A stretch of 17,514 bases of DNA from DATKWV01 sp035529405 (GCA_035529405.1 DATKWV010000070.1:1-17514), one strand, 5' to 3'. Shown: positions 1-8,152, numbered from the stretch's first letter. Made by a program: numbers and translations. The notes: generated from the sequence alone by a model not told the origin.

Positions 1-1
1 C

Positions 2-247
2 GGTCCGCACGATTCTGTTCTTGGCCGGGTCCCGGATAACGTCCTGAAGACCTTCAGGACCCAGATGCCTTTCCCCTTTGAAATTGCCACGGGCCAGGTC
101 AAGATAAACGGAATCCTGGTTACCGTCAACTCCAACACAAAGCAGGCCCAGCGAATAGAGCGAATCTGCGAAGACGCAGGCTGCGAGGACACGACGAAAA
201 TCGACAGAGACGACGGCAGGCCGGAGTATTTTAACAGCGAGTTCTGA
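2..247 (+). CDS. 3' end of an unrecognised gene (partial)
   Basis: The reading frame is open from the left edge to a TGA at 245-247, so about 81 C-terminal residues are visible. The ATG at 65 is internal rather than a likely start, because the frame continues upstream without a stop and no Shine-Dalgarno sequence precedes it. The segment GILVTVNSNTKQAQRIERI followed by an EDAGCED turn suggests a small alpha/beta unit. It loosely recalls the C-terminal part of glycine-zipper general stress proteins, where a GGVLVTV strand precedes a helix and an 'AGAxDV' ending. That is only a resemblance and I do not assign a function. The tail is acidic and hydrophilic, with no membrane segment visible. The gene converges on the hydrolase gene that follows, with 67 bases between the two stops and no convincing terminator. 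Confidence 0.6.
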   Translation, partial: GPHDSVLGRVPDNVLKTFRTQMPFPFEIATGQVKINGILVTVNSNTKQAQRIERICEDAGCEDTTKIDRDDGRPEYFNSEF

Positions 248-314
248 TAGCGGATACCGTATCTCGCGACGAAAGACGTTCAAACTGACCGGTTTCAAAA
301 AACGGTCGGCTTGA

Positions 315-947
315 TTAAAGGAGGTATTGGTTATGTGTTTTTTCCCGGCCTATGGTTGTCCTGCCGCCGTGGCCCGGGTAAACCGCCGTGTCATCGGGCA
401 AAGCCATAAGCTTTTCCTTTATGCCGCTTATTAACAGTTTGGCACTGCCTTGCGGAAAATCTGTTCGCCCGACGGAATCGGCAAACAGCGAGTCCCCCAC
501 GAAGACCACCCCGTCCTGCTTGTTGTAAAGGCTCATACCCCCCGGTGTATGCCCCGGTATATGGATTACCTCCAATGTTATCCCAGCCTGTTCAATTATA
601 TCGCCCTGGTCAACGGTGATATTAGCTGTTTCAATCACCTGCGGCATACCCAGAAACGCCGAAAGGTTGCTTTGGGCGTCGTTGAGCATTTTGCTGTCGA
701 GCTTATGCACATAGACTTTTATTTGCGGATATTCCTGCAGTAACGCTCCCACACCACCCGTGTGGTCTATGTGCCCATGCGTTAAGAACACCGCGACCGG
801 GTGCAGTTCATTTGCCGCCAAAAACTGCAGCACCTGCCCCGACTCGAATCCTGTATCGATGATTATACACTCTTTTGCTGATTCGGATTCGCGCACAATA
901 TAGCAGTTCGTTTCATACGCGCCGGCGACTATACGGTCTATTTTCAT
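315..947 (-). CDS. metallo-beta-lactamase-fold hydrolase (glyoxalase II-like)
   Basis: A 210-residue cytosolic protein, the usual size for a single-domain MBL hydrolase. The full dinuclear metal site is visible: the HxHxDH motif THGHIDH (H57, H59, D61, H62), H133 in PGHTPGG, bridging D152 in GDSLF and H193 in PGHG. The C-terminal PGHG plus TTIGREK segment is typical of the YcbL/hydroxyacylglutathione-hydrolase-like branch that cleaves thioesters or related substrates. It lacks the roughly 50-residue C-terminal glutathione-binding extension of classical GloB, so the actual substrate cannot be read from the sequence. The ATG at 945-947 is preceded by GGAG (955-958) with a 7-base spacer, which supports the start. 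The gene is divergent from the ABC exporter gene and appears monocistronic. Confidence 0.9.
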   Translation of the reverse strand: MKIDRIVAGAYETNCYIVRESESAKECIIIDTGFESGQVLQFLAANELHPVAVFLTHGHIDHTGGVGALLQEYPQIKVYVHKLDSKMLNDAQSNLSAFLGMPQVIETANITVDQGDIIEQAGITLEVIHIPGHTPGGMSLYNKQDGVVFVGDSLFADSVGRTDFPQGSAKLLISGIKEKLMALPDDTAVYPGHGGRTTIGREKTHNQYLL

Positions 948-974
948 GGCCTTACTCCGTTGTAAAAGCGGTTA

Positions 975-1003
975 ACCTTAGCAAAAACGATGCCCGGCGT
1001 CAA
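975..1003 (-). promoter_or_regulatory. candidate promoter of the MBL hydrolase gene
   Basis: Read on the minus strand, TTGACG (998-1003) is followed after 17 bases by TAAGGT (975-980). The -35 box matches the sigma-70 consensus at 5 of 6 positions, but the -10 box matches only 3 of 6. Transcription would start near 968, giving a leader of about 20 bases before the ATG at 947. This is prediction by eye only. Confidence 0.35.
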
Positions 1004-1015
1004 TGTTCTTTGCAC

Positions 1016-1044
1016 TTGACCGGTATAGCGTAATCTGTTATTGT
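1016..1044 (+). promoter_or_regulatory. candidate promoter of the ABC exporter gene
   Basis: TTGACC (1016-1021) is followed, after a 17-base spacer, by TATTGT (1039-1044). Initiation would fall near 1051, leaving about 30 bases before the ATG at 1083. The position argues against the TTG at 1041 as translation start, since that codon lies inside the -10 box. It stands back to back with the candidate promoter of the divergent hydrolase gene, the two -35 boxes being 12 bases apart. Confidence 0.45.
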
Positions 1045-1082
1045 CTCTGCTTATTCTTAAGAACGCCGGAGACGCTTTCATT

Positions 1083-3227
1083 ATGACGGCTTTTAGCCGA
1101 ATATTTAAGTATGTCCTTCCGCAGTGGCCGCGCATTATCGGGGTTGTGCTCAGCGCCCTGATTGTAGCCACCCTTTTGTCGTTGAGTTTTATGACCGTAA
1201 TCCCGCTGCTGAAGGTCATGATGGGAGAAGAGGGCCTGCACGGCTGGGTGAATCGAAAAATCAGCAGCGACAGGTACGGCGTAAGTTTTTACGTACCCGA
1301 AAAAATGGATTTTGCCGTCTCCGACATAGCCTTTCATCTGCTGGTGACAAGGGTCACCAAAGGCAGCGCCGCTGAAAAGGCCGGTCTTAAGAAACTTGAT
1401 GAAATCATCGACGTTCACCAGGCTGATGTTACGCAGGACCGACCGAAAATTGCCTCTGCAGAGCTGCTCCATACCCTTGCCGTGGCGCCGCCGAAAAGCC
1501 GGCTTACAATACAGCTGCGAAGGCTAAGTGACCGCCAGCACCCTGCCGACATCATGACCTTGAACCTCGAGACGGGTAAAAAACCCTTCTACCTCGACAC
1601 CATGCTGAAGGTTATGGGCCTGCTTGCCGCAGACCCGGGCAGGCAAAACAAGGCCAGGGCCGTGGCATTGCTGATAATGGTAATGACCGCCGTTACAATC
1701 GTTCGGTGCATAGCCAAATTCTATCAGGCCTATATGGGCCAAAAGGTTGTACAGGTCGCTCTCAATCAGCTAAGGCAGGATGCCTTTGCTCATATTATGG
1801 ATATGCCCGTTGGTTTTTTTTCGAGCCAGCGCCCCAGCGATGTTGTCAGCAGGCTCATACGCGACATCGACGTTATGGGCCAGGCGGTCAAAATCATGCT
1901 GGGAAAGGCGCTGCGAGAGCCGTTGAATGCCTTGTTTATGCTTACTGCTGCGATGTGGCTTAACTGGCAGCTTACGCTGATATTTCTGGCCGGCGCGCCG
2001 CTTGTTTTGAGTTTGGTCGCAGTTTTCGGCAGAAAAATGAAACGTGCAACGGGGAAATCGCTGGTTGCCTGGTCACAGATGCTCGCCAAACTGCAGGAAA
2101 CCACCGCCGGCCTGAGGATTGTCAAGGTTTACAATCAACAGCACTATGAGAGGGAAAAATTCAAAATCATAAACAGCAGACTGCTGAAGCAGTTGCTTAA
2201 AATCTCCAGGGTCGATGCCGCCACCAACCCGGTTATGGAAGTGCTCGGAATGCTTGCCGGCTCAGCCGCCCTAATAACCGGTGCACACCTGATTATTAAC
2301 AGGGAAATGATGGACGCAAGCGAGTTCTTCGGGCTGATTATCCTGCTGGGCGCATCTGCCGAGGCCGTAAGAAAAACAAGTGACATCTGGAACAAGATAC
2401 AGGAAGCAAACGCCGCCGCTGAAAGGGTCTTTTCGCTTATAGACGAGTCCGCCGAGCCTGACGGCCGCACGACGTTTGAGTTCTCAGCCGTAAATGACAA
2501 AATAGAGTTCAGAAACATTGTGTTCGGTTACCCGGGTTCGGACAGGCAGGTTCTTAAGAATATCAACCTTTGCGTATCAGCCGGCCAGAATGTCGCTATT
2601 GTGGGACCGAATGGTTCCGGTAAGACCACACTGGCCAACCTCATACCGCGATTTTACGACCCGCTGCAGGGACAAATCCTTATTGATGGCCGTGACATCC
2701 GCGACGCTACGCTGCATAGTCTGCGAAGCCGCATTGCCATGGTCACGCAGGAAGTGGTCACGTTTAACGATACCATAGCCGCCAACATCGCATACGGCAA
2801 GCCCAGCGCCACTAAGGAAGAAATTATCGCCGCAGCAGAACGTGCCTTCGCCCACGAGTTCATCGCTCCGCTGCCGGACGATTATAATACCGTTATCGGA
2901 GAGCATGGTACCGGCTTAAGCGGCGGACAACTGCAGAGAATTATCATAGCAAGGGCCATACTCAAAAATCCCGCCATACTGATTTTTGATGAAGCCACCA
3001 GCCAGGTCGATGCCGACAGTGAAGCCAAGATTCACAAGGCCATCGAGGAAATTATGGAGTACAGGACCACATTCCTGATTGCCCATCGGTTCAGCACCGT
3101 CCTTACCGCTGATTTCATCGTGGTAATGAATGAAGGAAGCATTGTTGCCCAGGGCCCGCACCAGACCTTGATTGAAACCTGTCCTCTGTATCAAAACCTG
3201 TACAGAACGCAGCTGGTCCAGGCGTAG
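1083..3227 (+). CDS. MsbA-type ABC exporter with PDZ-like loop domain
   Basis: A 714-residue fused half-transporter (membrane domain plus ATPase), expected to work as a homodimer in the inner membrane and to export a lipid, glycolipid, peptide or similar cargo. The ATPase is complete: Walker A GPNGSGKT (508-515), Q-loop around Q556, signature LSGGQ (612-616), Walker B ILIFDE (632-637, E637 catalytic) and switch H668. The first membrane helix is at about 19-43. The second starts only at about 192, because some 125 residues lie in the first extracytoplasmic loop, including a PDZ-like unit at 66-163. Further membrane segments lie at about 280-315 and 385-425. Family members are normally about 580-600 residues. 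I chose the ATG at 1083 because GGAG (1068-1071) precedes it; an in-frame TTG at 1041 lies in the putative -10 box. The GH130 gene follows 140 bases later on the same strand. Substrate unknown. Confidence 0.93.
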   Translation: MTAFSRIFKYVLPQWPRIIGVVLSALIVATLLSLSFMTVIPLLKVMMGEEGLHGWVNRKISSDRYGVSFYVPEKMDFAVSDIAFHLLVTRVTKGSAAEKAGLKKLDEIIDVHQADVTQDRPKIASAELLHTLAVAPPKSRLTIQLRRLSDRQHPADIMTLNLETGKKPFYLDTMLKVMGLLAADPGRQNKARAVALLIMVMTAVTIVRCIAKFYQAYMGQKVVQVALNQLRQDAFAHIMDMPVGFFSSQRPSDVVSRLIRDIDVMGQAVKIMLGKALREPLNALFMLTAAMWLNWQLTLIFLAGAPLVLSLVAVFGRKMKRATGKSLVAWSQMLAKLQETTAGLRIVKVYNQQHYEREKFKIINSRLLKQLLKISRVDAATNPVMEVLGMLAGSAALITGAHLIINREMMDASEFFGLIILLGASAEAVRKTSDIWNKIQEANAAAERVFSLIDESAEPDGRTTFEFSAVNDKIEFRNIVFGYPGSDRQVLKNINLCVSAGQNVAIVGPNGSGKTTLANLIPRFYDPLQGQILIDGRDIRDATLHSLRSRIAMVTQEVVTFNDTIAANIAYGKPSATKEEIIAAAERAFAHEFIAPLPDDYNTVIGEHGTGLSGGQLQRIIIARAILKNPAILIFDEATSQVDADSEAKIHKAIEEIMEYRTTFLIAHRFSTVLTADFIVVMNEGSIVAQGPHQTLIETCPLYQNLYRTQLVQA
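1278..1571 (+). other. PDZ-like domain inserted in exporter loop 1
   Basis: Residues 66-163 of the ABC exporter, between membrane helices 1 and 2. The core 86-111 has the PDZ pattern of a strand (LLVTRV), a GSAAEKAGLKKLDEII turn-helix-strand equivalent to the classical 'GSPAxxAGLxxGDxI', a helix (SAELLHTL, 125-132), then strands LTIQLRR and DIMTLNL. The usual glycine before the Asp is replaced (KKLDEI). Assignment is by pattern; the topology places it outside the cytoplasm. Confidence 0.6.
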
Positions 3228-3367
3228 TTTTCGAATATGTCCGCACCTTAGACGATAAAATTTGCAGTTTGTATAACGCCTGGGCGTTAATTGTGCCGAT
3301 TAGGATTGCGCTACGGGCAGGATGTATCCGGCTGATAACGCGCGTAATATATGAAAGGCCGAAGTTT

Positions 3368-4327
3368 ATGCGGGAAATGTCGCGACAGAAAGTTGCACAT
3401 GAGCTTTTCAAAAGGTATGAGGGCAACCCTGTCCTGACGCCGGCTAACTGGCCATACGCCGCAAATGCGGTTATGAATCCGGGAGCCATTAAATTAAACA
3501 GCCAGACCCTGCTGCTGGTGCGCGTAGAGGATATGCGCGGTTTTTCACATCTGACTGTGGCCAGAAGTGATGATGGGTTCACTAACTGGGATATTGACCC
3601 TATACCGACCCTTGAGGCCGACGAGCACTGCAGAGAAGAGAAATGGGGCCTGGAGGACCCTCGCATCGTCTGGCTGACCGAGCAAAAACAGTTTGGCATT
3701 ACCTATACCTCCTTCAGCGAGGGCGGTCCCGTAGTTTCCCTGGCTATTACCAAGAACTTCAAAACGTTTGCCAGACTCGGTGTCCTGCTGCCGCCTGAAG
3801 ACAAGGATGCCTGTATATTCCCGCGCAGATTCAAAGGTCGTTTTGCGCTCATTCATCGTCCAATAGTGCGCGGCGAAGCACATATCTGGCTTAGTTTCTC
3901 GCCCGACCTCAAGCATTGGGGCGACCACAGGGCACTGATTCGAACCAGACCCGCGTATTGGGATTGTCACAGGGTTGGCCTGGCCTGTCAGCCCGTGGAA
4001 ACAGATCGCGGATGGCTTATCTTTTATCACGGTGTGCGCAATACCACAGCCGGCGCTATCTATCGCGTAGGGATGGCCCTGCTGGACCTCAATGAACCCT
4101 GGAAAGTGCTGCGAAGAAGCGACGAGTGGGTACTCGGACCCCAGACTGTTTACGAACGGGTGGGCGACGTTGCAGGTGTGGTCTTTCCGACAGGTGTTGT
4201 TGTTGAAAAGGAAACCGACCGGCTCAGCCTTTATTACGGCGCCGCTGATTGCACCGTCGCCGTGGCAACAGCAAAGTTAAGCCAGTGCATTGATTACATT
4301 ATGAGCAGCCCATCGGTCCAGCAGTAG
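3368..4327 (+). CDS. GH130-family beta-mannoside phosphorylase-like protein
   Basis: A 319-residue cytosolic protein with a five-bladed beta-propeller pattern and the conserved GH130 landmarks: NPGA (37-40), RVEDMRG (52-58), GLEDPR (94-99, with D97 the probable proton donor), the FYHGV region (219-223), VFPTGVV (273-279) and YYGAAD (289-294). Characterised members phosphorolyse beta-1,2- or beta-1,4-mannosides to mannose-1-phosphate, and some are plain hydrolases. Which activity applies here cannot be decided by reading; the phosphate-binding Arg/Lys set would need an alignment. The ATG at 3368 is preceded by GAAAGG (3353-3358) with a 9-base gap, so I prefer it to an upstream in-frame TTG at 3269, which would add 33 residues not typical of the family. 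It has no signal peptide. It lies 140 bases behind the ABC exporter on the same strand and converges on rhaEW. Confidence 0.88.
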   Translation: MREMSRQKVAHELFKRYEGNPVLTPANWPYAANAVMNPGAIKLNSQTLLLVRVEDMRGFSHLTVARSDDGFTNWDIDPIPTLEADEHCREEKWGLEDPRIVWLTEQKQFGITYTSFSEGGPVVSLAITKNFKTFARLGVLLPPEDKDACIFPRRFKGRFALIHRPIVRGEAHIWLSFSPDLKHWGDHRALIRTRPAYWDCHRVGLACQPVETDRGWLIFYHGVRNTTAGAIYRVGMALLDLNEPWKVLRRSDEWVLGPQTVYERVGDVAGVVFPTGVVVEKETDRLSLYYGAADCTVAVATAKLSQCIDYIMSSPSVQQ

Positions 4328-4354
4328 CTGAACCCTCTGCCTGTCCGCCTTTGC

Positions 4355-6352
4355 TTATCGGACCATAACCTGCCCGCTGTCAGCAACCAGAGTTTGTCCT
4401 GTAATGGTGCGGGCCTTGTCCGAGCATAAAAACACCACTGAATCAGCGATATCCTGACCTTTGATTTCGCGCTTCAGCGAGGTCTTGTTTACATAATAAG
4501 GTATCACTTCATCCGGCCGTATGCCGTATTTTTTCGCACATACCCTTATATATTGAGCGTTCCAGATTTTCGAGCCTTCGAACACATTTCCCGGGCATAC
4601 GGAGTTAACCCTTATGCCGTATTTGCCCAGCTCCAGTGCCCAGCCTCTGGCCATGTGCAGTTCACCTGCCTTTGTGGTGTTATACGCGGTATTGTCAATA
4701 CTGGCTTCGAGACCGGATTTTGAGCTTATGTTGATGATGCAGCCGCCGATTGCCTGCTGTTTCATTATGGTTGCAGCCGCTTTGGTTATCAGAAAGTAGC
4801 CGGTCAGATTCACCTCGATAGCCGCCCGGAATTTCTCGACAGGCAGTTCAGTCAACGGATATGCCGGTGCAATCCCAGCGGCATTTACTGCTATGTCCAA
4901 TCCGCCCCAGTTGCCCAGCAGCTTTGCGAAGGCTTCACAGACACTGTCCTGACTTGTAACATCGCAGCTTAAAGCACATACATCGGCCTGCGGGCTTCGT
5001 TGCCTCGCTGTTTGACAGGTCTGTTCAGCGGCTTTTGCATCGATATCCAGCACCGCCACAGACGCTCCTGCTGCTGCAAGACCAACGGCAATACTGCTGC
5101 CTAAGCCGCTGCCGCCGCCGCTGACTACCGCAATCCGGCCGTGTAACGGTCCCTGCTGTGAACCCGTTGCCAATTGTACGCGAAAAGCCTCGGATTCCCA
5201 CTGCTCGATAAATGCCCGTTCTCTCCTGCTCAAAGCACTGATACCGCCCAGCCGGCTTGCGTATGTACGAACCAGAAATGAGCTTTCCATTACTTCGGCC
5301 AGTGTGGCAGCCATTTTTTCTCGGCCAGCCACAAACAACCCCGAACCTTGCACTAAGAAGGCTAAAGCCGGTTTGTCCCCTTTACTGATTTGCGTCGTTA
5401 ATCTGCTTGTAATTTTCTCAATCTCATTCTGTTCAACCCACATTGCCGGCCCGTGGGCGTAGATTAGTTCATCTGGTGTCAGGGCGGGTACCGACAGCAT
5501 TTTCCGCGCGTTCTTGTGCCGCGAAAACGCCTCGATGGTATTATTCAACACCCGCCTTACCTGTATATACCGGCCTGTGGCCTCGAAAAACGCCCTGCGA
5601 ATACCGAGCCTGGCCTTGCACACGGTTGAAAATCGTCCGCTCGTATCAAAATCCGCTGCTGTAATTGCACGTTTTGCCCGTCTGACCTTTCTTTTCCCAG
5701 CCGACGATACCCGCCTGCAGCGATTTATCACCTTGAAGACAAGCTGCAGGGCCTTCGCGGGCTGCTGTGCCGTCACGAACAGACCGTGTTTTTCCAGAAA
5801 CAGTATCCGCGGCATTATCCCGTACTGTTGACGGTAATCCCTGACCAGTCTGGAAATTCTTTTTGCCAGCATAAAACCCGGGTCGGCGTACGGCACCCAC
5901 AGTATCGGCAGCCTCTGGTCGCTGAAAAGCTTCTCAAGTTCGGCTTTTCCGTTTTTGGCGTTCACATACGCACCCACCATCGTCGGATGAAGATGAATCA
6001 CGCATCTATCCAGCAATGCGTGCAGGTGTGCTTCTACCGAAGGCCGCGATTGGGTTCCGAACTGGTCCTGGCAGGCCAAAAGCAGTCTGTTTACCACCTC
6101 CGTTTCTCGTCTGTGTGTATCCAGTCTTGATATTGCTTTATCGTTGATAATGGAAAGAACCGAATCCAGCTTAAGCCTGCGCCAGCCGGCCTTTTCGTTC
6201 ATATCTTTCAAGGCCGTGCCGCTGGCCTTTATGTACATATACCTGCCGTCGGCGGTCTTGACCGATGTGTTGCCGCCGCCTCCCTGCACTAATGCCGAGT
6301 CCCTGCCGGTGACGTTGGAAATGTGTATCAACTCAGCCAAAGCCTTGTTCAT
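4355..6352 (-). CDS. rhaEW: bifunctional rhamnulose-1-phosphate aldolase / L-lactaldehyde dehydrogenase
   Basis: A 665-residue fusion that would finish rhamnose breakdown: it cleaves L-rhamnulose-1-phosphate to DHAP and L-lactaldehyde, then oxidises the aldehyde to L-lactate with NAD. The N-terminal class II aldolase/adducin domain (about 1-370) carries GGGGNTSVK (24-32), probable catalytic E107, zinc ligands H120 and H122 in IHLHPT, and H189 in EKHG. The C-terminal short-chain dehydrogenase (about 403-665) has the nucleotide loop SGGGSGLG (411-418), an acidic end of strand 2 (D436/D438) favouring NAD, NAAG (490-493), the catalytic serine in NISSKS (541-546), and YNTTK with Y557 and K561. AAGGAG lies 9 bases before the ATG. 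It is the last gene of the operon, 53 bases after the permease gene. The same fusion is known from Bacillus and Chloroflexus-type rhamnose clusters. Confidence 0.9.
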   Translation of the reverse strand: MNKALAELIHISNVTGRDSALVQGGGGNTSVKTADGRYMYIKASGTALKDMNEKAGWRRLKLDSVLSIINDKAISRLDTHRRETEVVNRLLLACQDQFGTQSRPSVEAHLHALLDRCVIHLHPTMVGAYVNAKNGKAELEKLFSDQRLPILWVPYADPGFMLAKRISRLVRDYRQQYGIMPRILFLEKHGLFVTAQQPAKALQLVFKVINRCRRVSSAGKRKVRRAKRAITAADFDTSGRFSTVCKARLGIRRAFFEATGRYIQVRRVLNNTIEAFSRHKNARKMLSVPALTPDELIYAHGPAMWVEQNEIEKITSRLTTQISKGDKPALAFLVQGSGLFVAGREKMAATLAEVMESSFLVRTYASRLGGISALSRRERAFIEQWESEAFRVQLATGSQQGPLHGRIAVVSGGGSGLGSSIAVGLAAAGASVAVLDIDAKAAEQTCQTARQRSPQADVCALSCDVTSQDSVCEAFAKLLGNWGGLDIAVNAAGIAPAYPLTELPVEKFRAAIEVNLTGYFLITKAAATIMKQQAIGGCIINISSKSGLEASIDNTAYNTTKAGELHMARGWALELGKYGIRVNSVCPGNVFEGSKIWNAQYIRVCAKKYGIRPDEVIPYYVNKTSLKREIKGQDIADSVVFLCSDKARTITGQTLVADSGQVMVR

Positions 6353-6405
6353 TGCAACACGCTCCTTGTTTTTTTATCTTCGAATGACCGCAATCATCCG
6401 CTTAT

Positions 6406-8136
6406 TTATGCGGTTTTGTCTCTCCTGACAGCCCAGATTGTTCCGCTTACAAAGTATATCACACTTGGCCATATCAGCATACTCTTGAAACCAGCCAACC
6501 GTTGTTCGTACCCTTCTGCGCCCGGCACATATACCCAGACCGCTGCACCCAGGCATATACCCAGCATCGCGATGGCGATTATCTTCGAAATCATCAGGGC
6601 CGGGTCGCTTTGCTTACAATTCTCCTTGACCATATCGTCTGTCTGGTCTGTTTGCTGGCGGATTTGTGGCGGGTCACTGCCGGCTGACACCGTTGCCGCC
6701 GCCGCTGTCACCGGCAATTGCTCTGCGGCTCCTGCCAGCCAGGAAAAAATTATATAAAGCACCGTTGTCAGAAACCATACCGGCACGAAAAGATAGAAAA
6801 GATGCAGCCTGCCCGTCTGTTCGAGGAACAACGCCAGTGCAATAGCTATGCCCCAACTGGCAAGTGCCGGCCAGCTCACAGCCAGGTTCTTACGCGAAAC
6901 CCAGTATTGACTGAAACCGATCTTCGGAAATATCCAGTGCTCCGTAAACACTATTGCCCCTACCGGCATAAGCAGCAGCCCGTAGTAGCCTACGAACTGA
7001 AGCAGTTTGGTAAACACAAAGGGAAAGCACGCCACCGCCGTTGTACCCACACCCGCCAGAAGTGTCACCAGCCATCGGGGCCACCCGGTGGTAACAGCCT
7101 GAAAGGCCATACCCGCCCGGTAAAGTGTCGGGTTTGAAGTTGTCCAGCCGGCGATTACAACCGCTATAATCCCCGACAGTCCCAGTGCCTGCATTGCAAC
7201 GGCTCCTGAATCCAGCTCGCCGATGCTTGTCTTGAGCACTATCGCCGCCGCTGCACCCATAATCCCCGCCGCTATCCACGCAAGGTAATGCCCCAGGAAC
7301 ATCCCGAACGCAGAATAAAGACCGTAAGGAATTTTCCTTGCATACCGCAGAAGTGCCATATCGCTAAGGCCCCCGTGCATAGCCAGGTTACATATCCACG
7401 CGAAAGCCGCAACCTGCCAGAACGTGATGGGCTTGCCTCCTCCCGGCACCCGGCCGACCCAGATGGCATTGTTGGCGATTGCCCAGAACTGGCCCCAGCT
7501 TGTGATTTCAGCCTTGCCGATTGTGTTTGCCGCCACGGCAGGCAGCGTCACCAGTGCGCCCGCCACGAACATCAAAAGAAGCCACGGTGAGCATATTGAG
7601 GCGAATTGCGCCAGCTTCTTGAAACCCAGTATCGCCAGTGTCACTACCGCCGCCCCCACGACTATTACCACGAGCACAAACCGGATGTCCTGCGGATACC
7701 AGTTTGTCTGGGCCGGTATATTGAACGGTATGCGTACCGCCGATGCCGATACCGTTATCATACACCCTGCCAGGATGCAGAAAAGTATCGCGTTAAGCAC
7801 GTTGTAGATTGCCGTTGTCACCGGCCCCGCGATTTTGCGAAGGTACCAGTACAGTGTCAGCCTTGTTCCCACCGCAATCGGTGCGCACACCAGCGTCCAG
7901 GTAAGCACCGCCAGTGCGTTGCCTATCAGCAGCCCTACGAATATATCGTACGCCCGCACTCCCCACGCCACGAACATTGCCCCGATAACAAATTCGGTGC
8001 CGGCTACGTGTTCACCGGCAAACAGACCCGCAAAGTGTCTGCCCGGCTGCAGCTTATTTTCTGATACCGGCTCCTGCTCGAACTCATACAGCTTGTCCAG
8101 GCTGCTTATAATGCTTTCTTTATAGTCCGTTGACAT
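6406..8136 (-). CDS. NCS1-family permease, candidate L-rhamnose transporter
   Basis: A 576-residue integral inner-membrane protein with about 12 hydrophobic segments between residues 35 and 468, resembling the nucleobase:cation symporter-1 (purine/cytosine/allantoin permease) family. Visible traits are an N-terminal GLFAGEHVAGTEFVIGAMF segment, an amphipathic stretch before it, and a WTTSNPTLYRAG segment (331-342) like the conserved loop of this family. Beyond the core there is a polar linker rich in Gln, Asp and Ala (about 472-512) and two extra hydrophobic stretches (about 516-536 and 552-570). NCS1 members classically carry nucleobases or related compounds. Here the gene lies 16 bases behind rhaA and 53 before rhaEW, and no other sugar transporter gene is in the operon, so rhamnose (or rhamnoside) uptake is the inferred role. 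AAGGAG precedes the ATG at a normal distance. Confidence 0.82.
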   Translation of the reverse strand: MSTDYKESIISSLDKLYEFEQEPVSENKLQPGRHFAGLFAGEHVAGTEFVIGAMFVAWGVRAYDIFVGLLIGNALAVLTWTLVCAPIAVGTRLTLYWYLRKIAGPVTTAIYNVLNAILFCILAGCMITVSASAVRIPFNIPAQTNWYPQDIRFVLVVIVVGAAVVTLAILGFKKLAQFASICSPWLLLMFVAGALVTLPAVAANTIGKAEITSWGQFWAIANNAIWVGRVPGGGKPITFWQVAAFAWICNLAMHGGLSDMALLRYARKIPYGLYSAFGMFLGHYLAWIAAGIMGAAAAIVLKTSIGELDSGAVAMQALGLSGIIAVVIAGWTTSNPTLYRAGMAFQAVTTGWPRWLVTLLAGVGTTAVACFPFVFTKLLQFVGYYGLLLMPVGAIVFTEHWIFPKIGFSQYWVSRKNLAVSWPALASWGIAIALALFLEQTGRLHLFYLFVPVWFLTTVLYIIFSWLAGAAEQLPVTAAAATVSAGSDPPQIRQQTDQTDDMVKENCKQSDPALMISKIIAIAMLGICLGAAVWVYVPGAEGYEQRLAGFKSMLIWPSVIYFVSGTIWAVRRDKTA

Positions 8137-8152
8137 TTAATGCTCCTTTTCG

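Noticed and set aside
14..20. Lipoprotein anchor for the GH106 enzyme (cysteine at residue 20; coordinates here are residues)
   Set aside because: The residue before the cysteine is leucine, which does not satisfy the lipobox requirement for Gly, Ala or Ser at -1.
287..312. GACCG/CGGTC inverted repeat between the convergent genes
   Set aside because: Only 5-7 pairs with an 11-base loop and no T tract; not a convincing terminator.
317..434. AAAGGAGGT followed by an ATG at 333 and a 33-codon frame on the plus strand
   Set aside because: The GGAGG is the complement of the last leucine codons of the MBL hydrolase gene, and the frame is antisense to conserved C-terminal residues; chance is sufficient.
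1041..1082. TTG at 1041 as start of the ABC exporter
   Set aside because: It has no Shine-Dalgarno sequence and lies in the putative -10 box, while the ATG at 1083 has GGAG upstream and a natural N-terminus.
3275..3288. AACGCC/GGCGTT hairpin after the ABC exporter gene
   Set aside because: The stem is 5-6 bp with almost no loop and no run of T follows, so it is not supported as a terminator.
3269..3367. TTG at 3269 as start of the GH130 protein
   Set aside because: The added 33 residues do not fit the family, and GAAAGG precedes the ATG at 3368.
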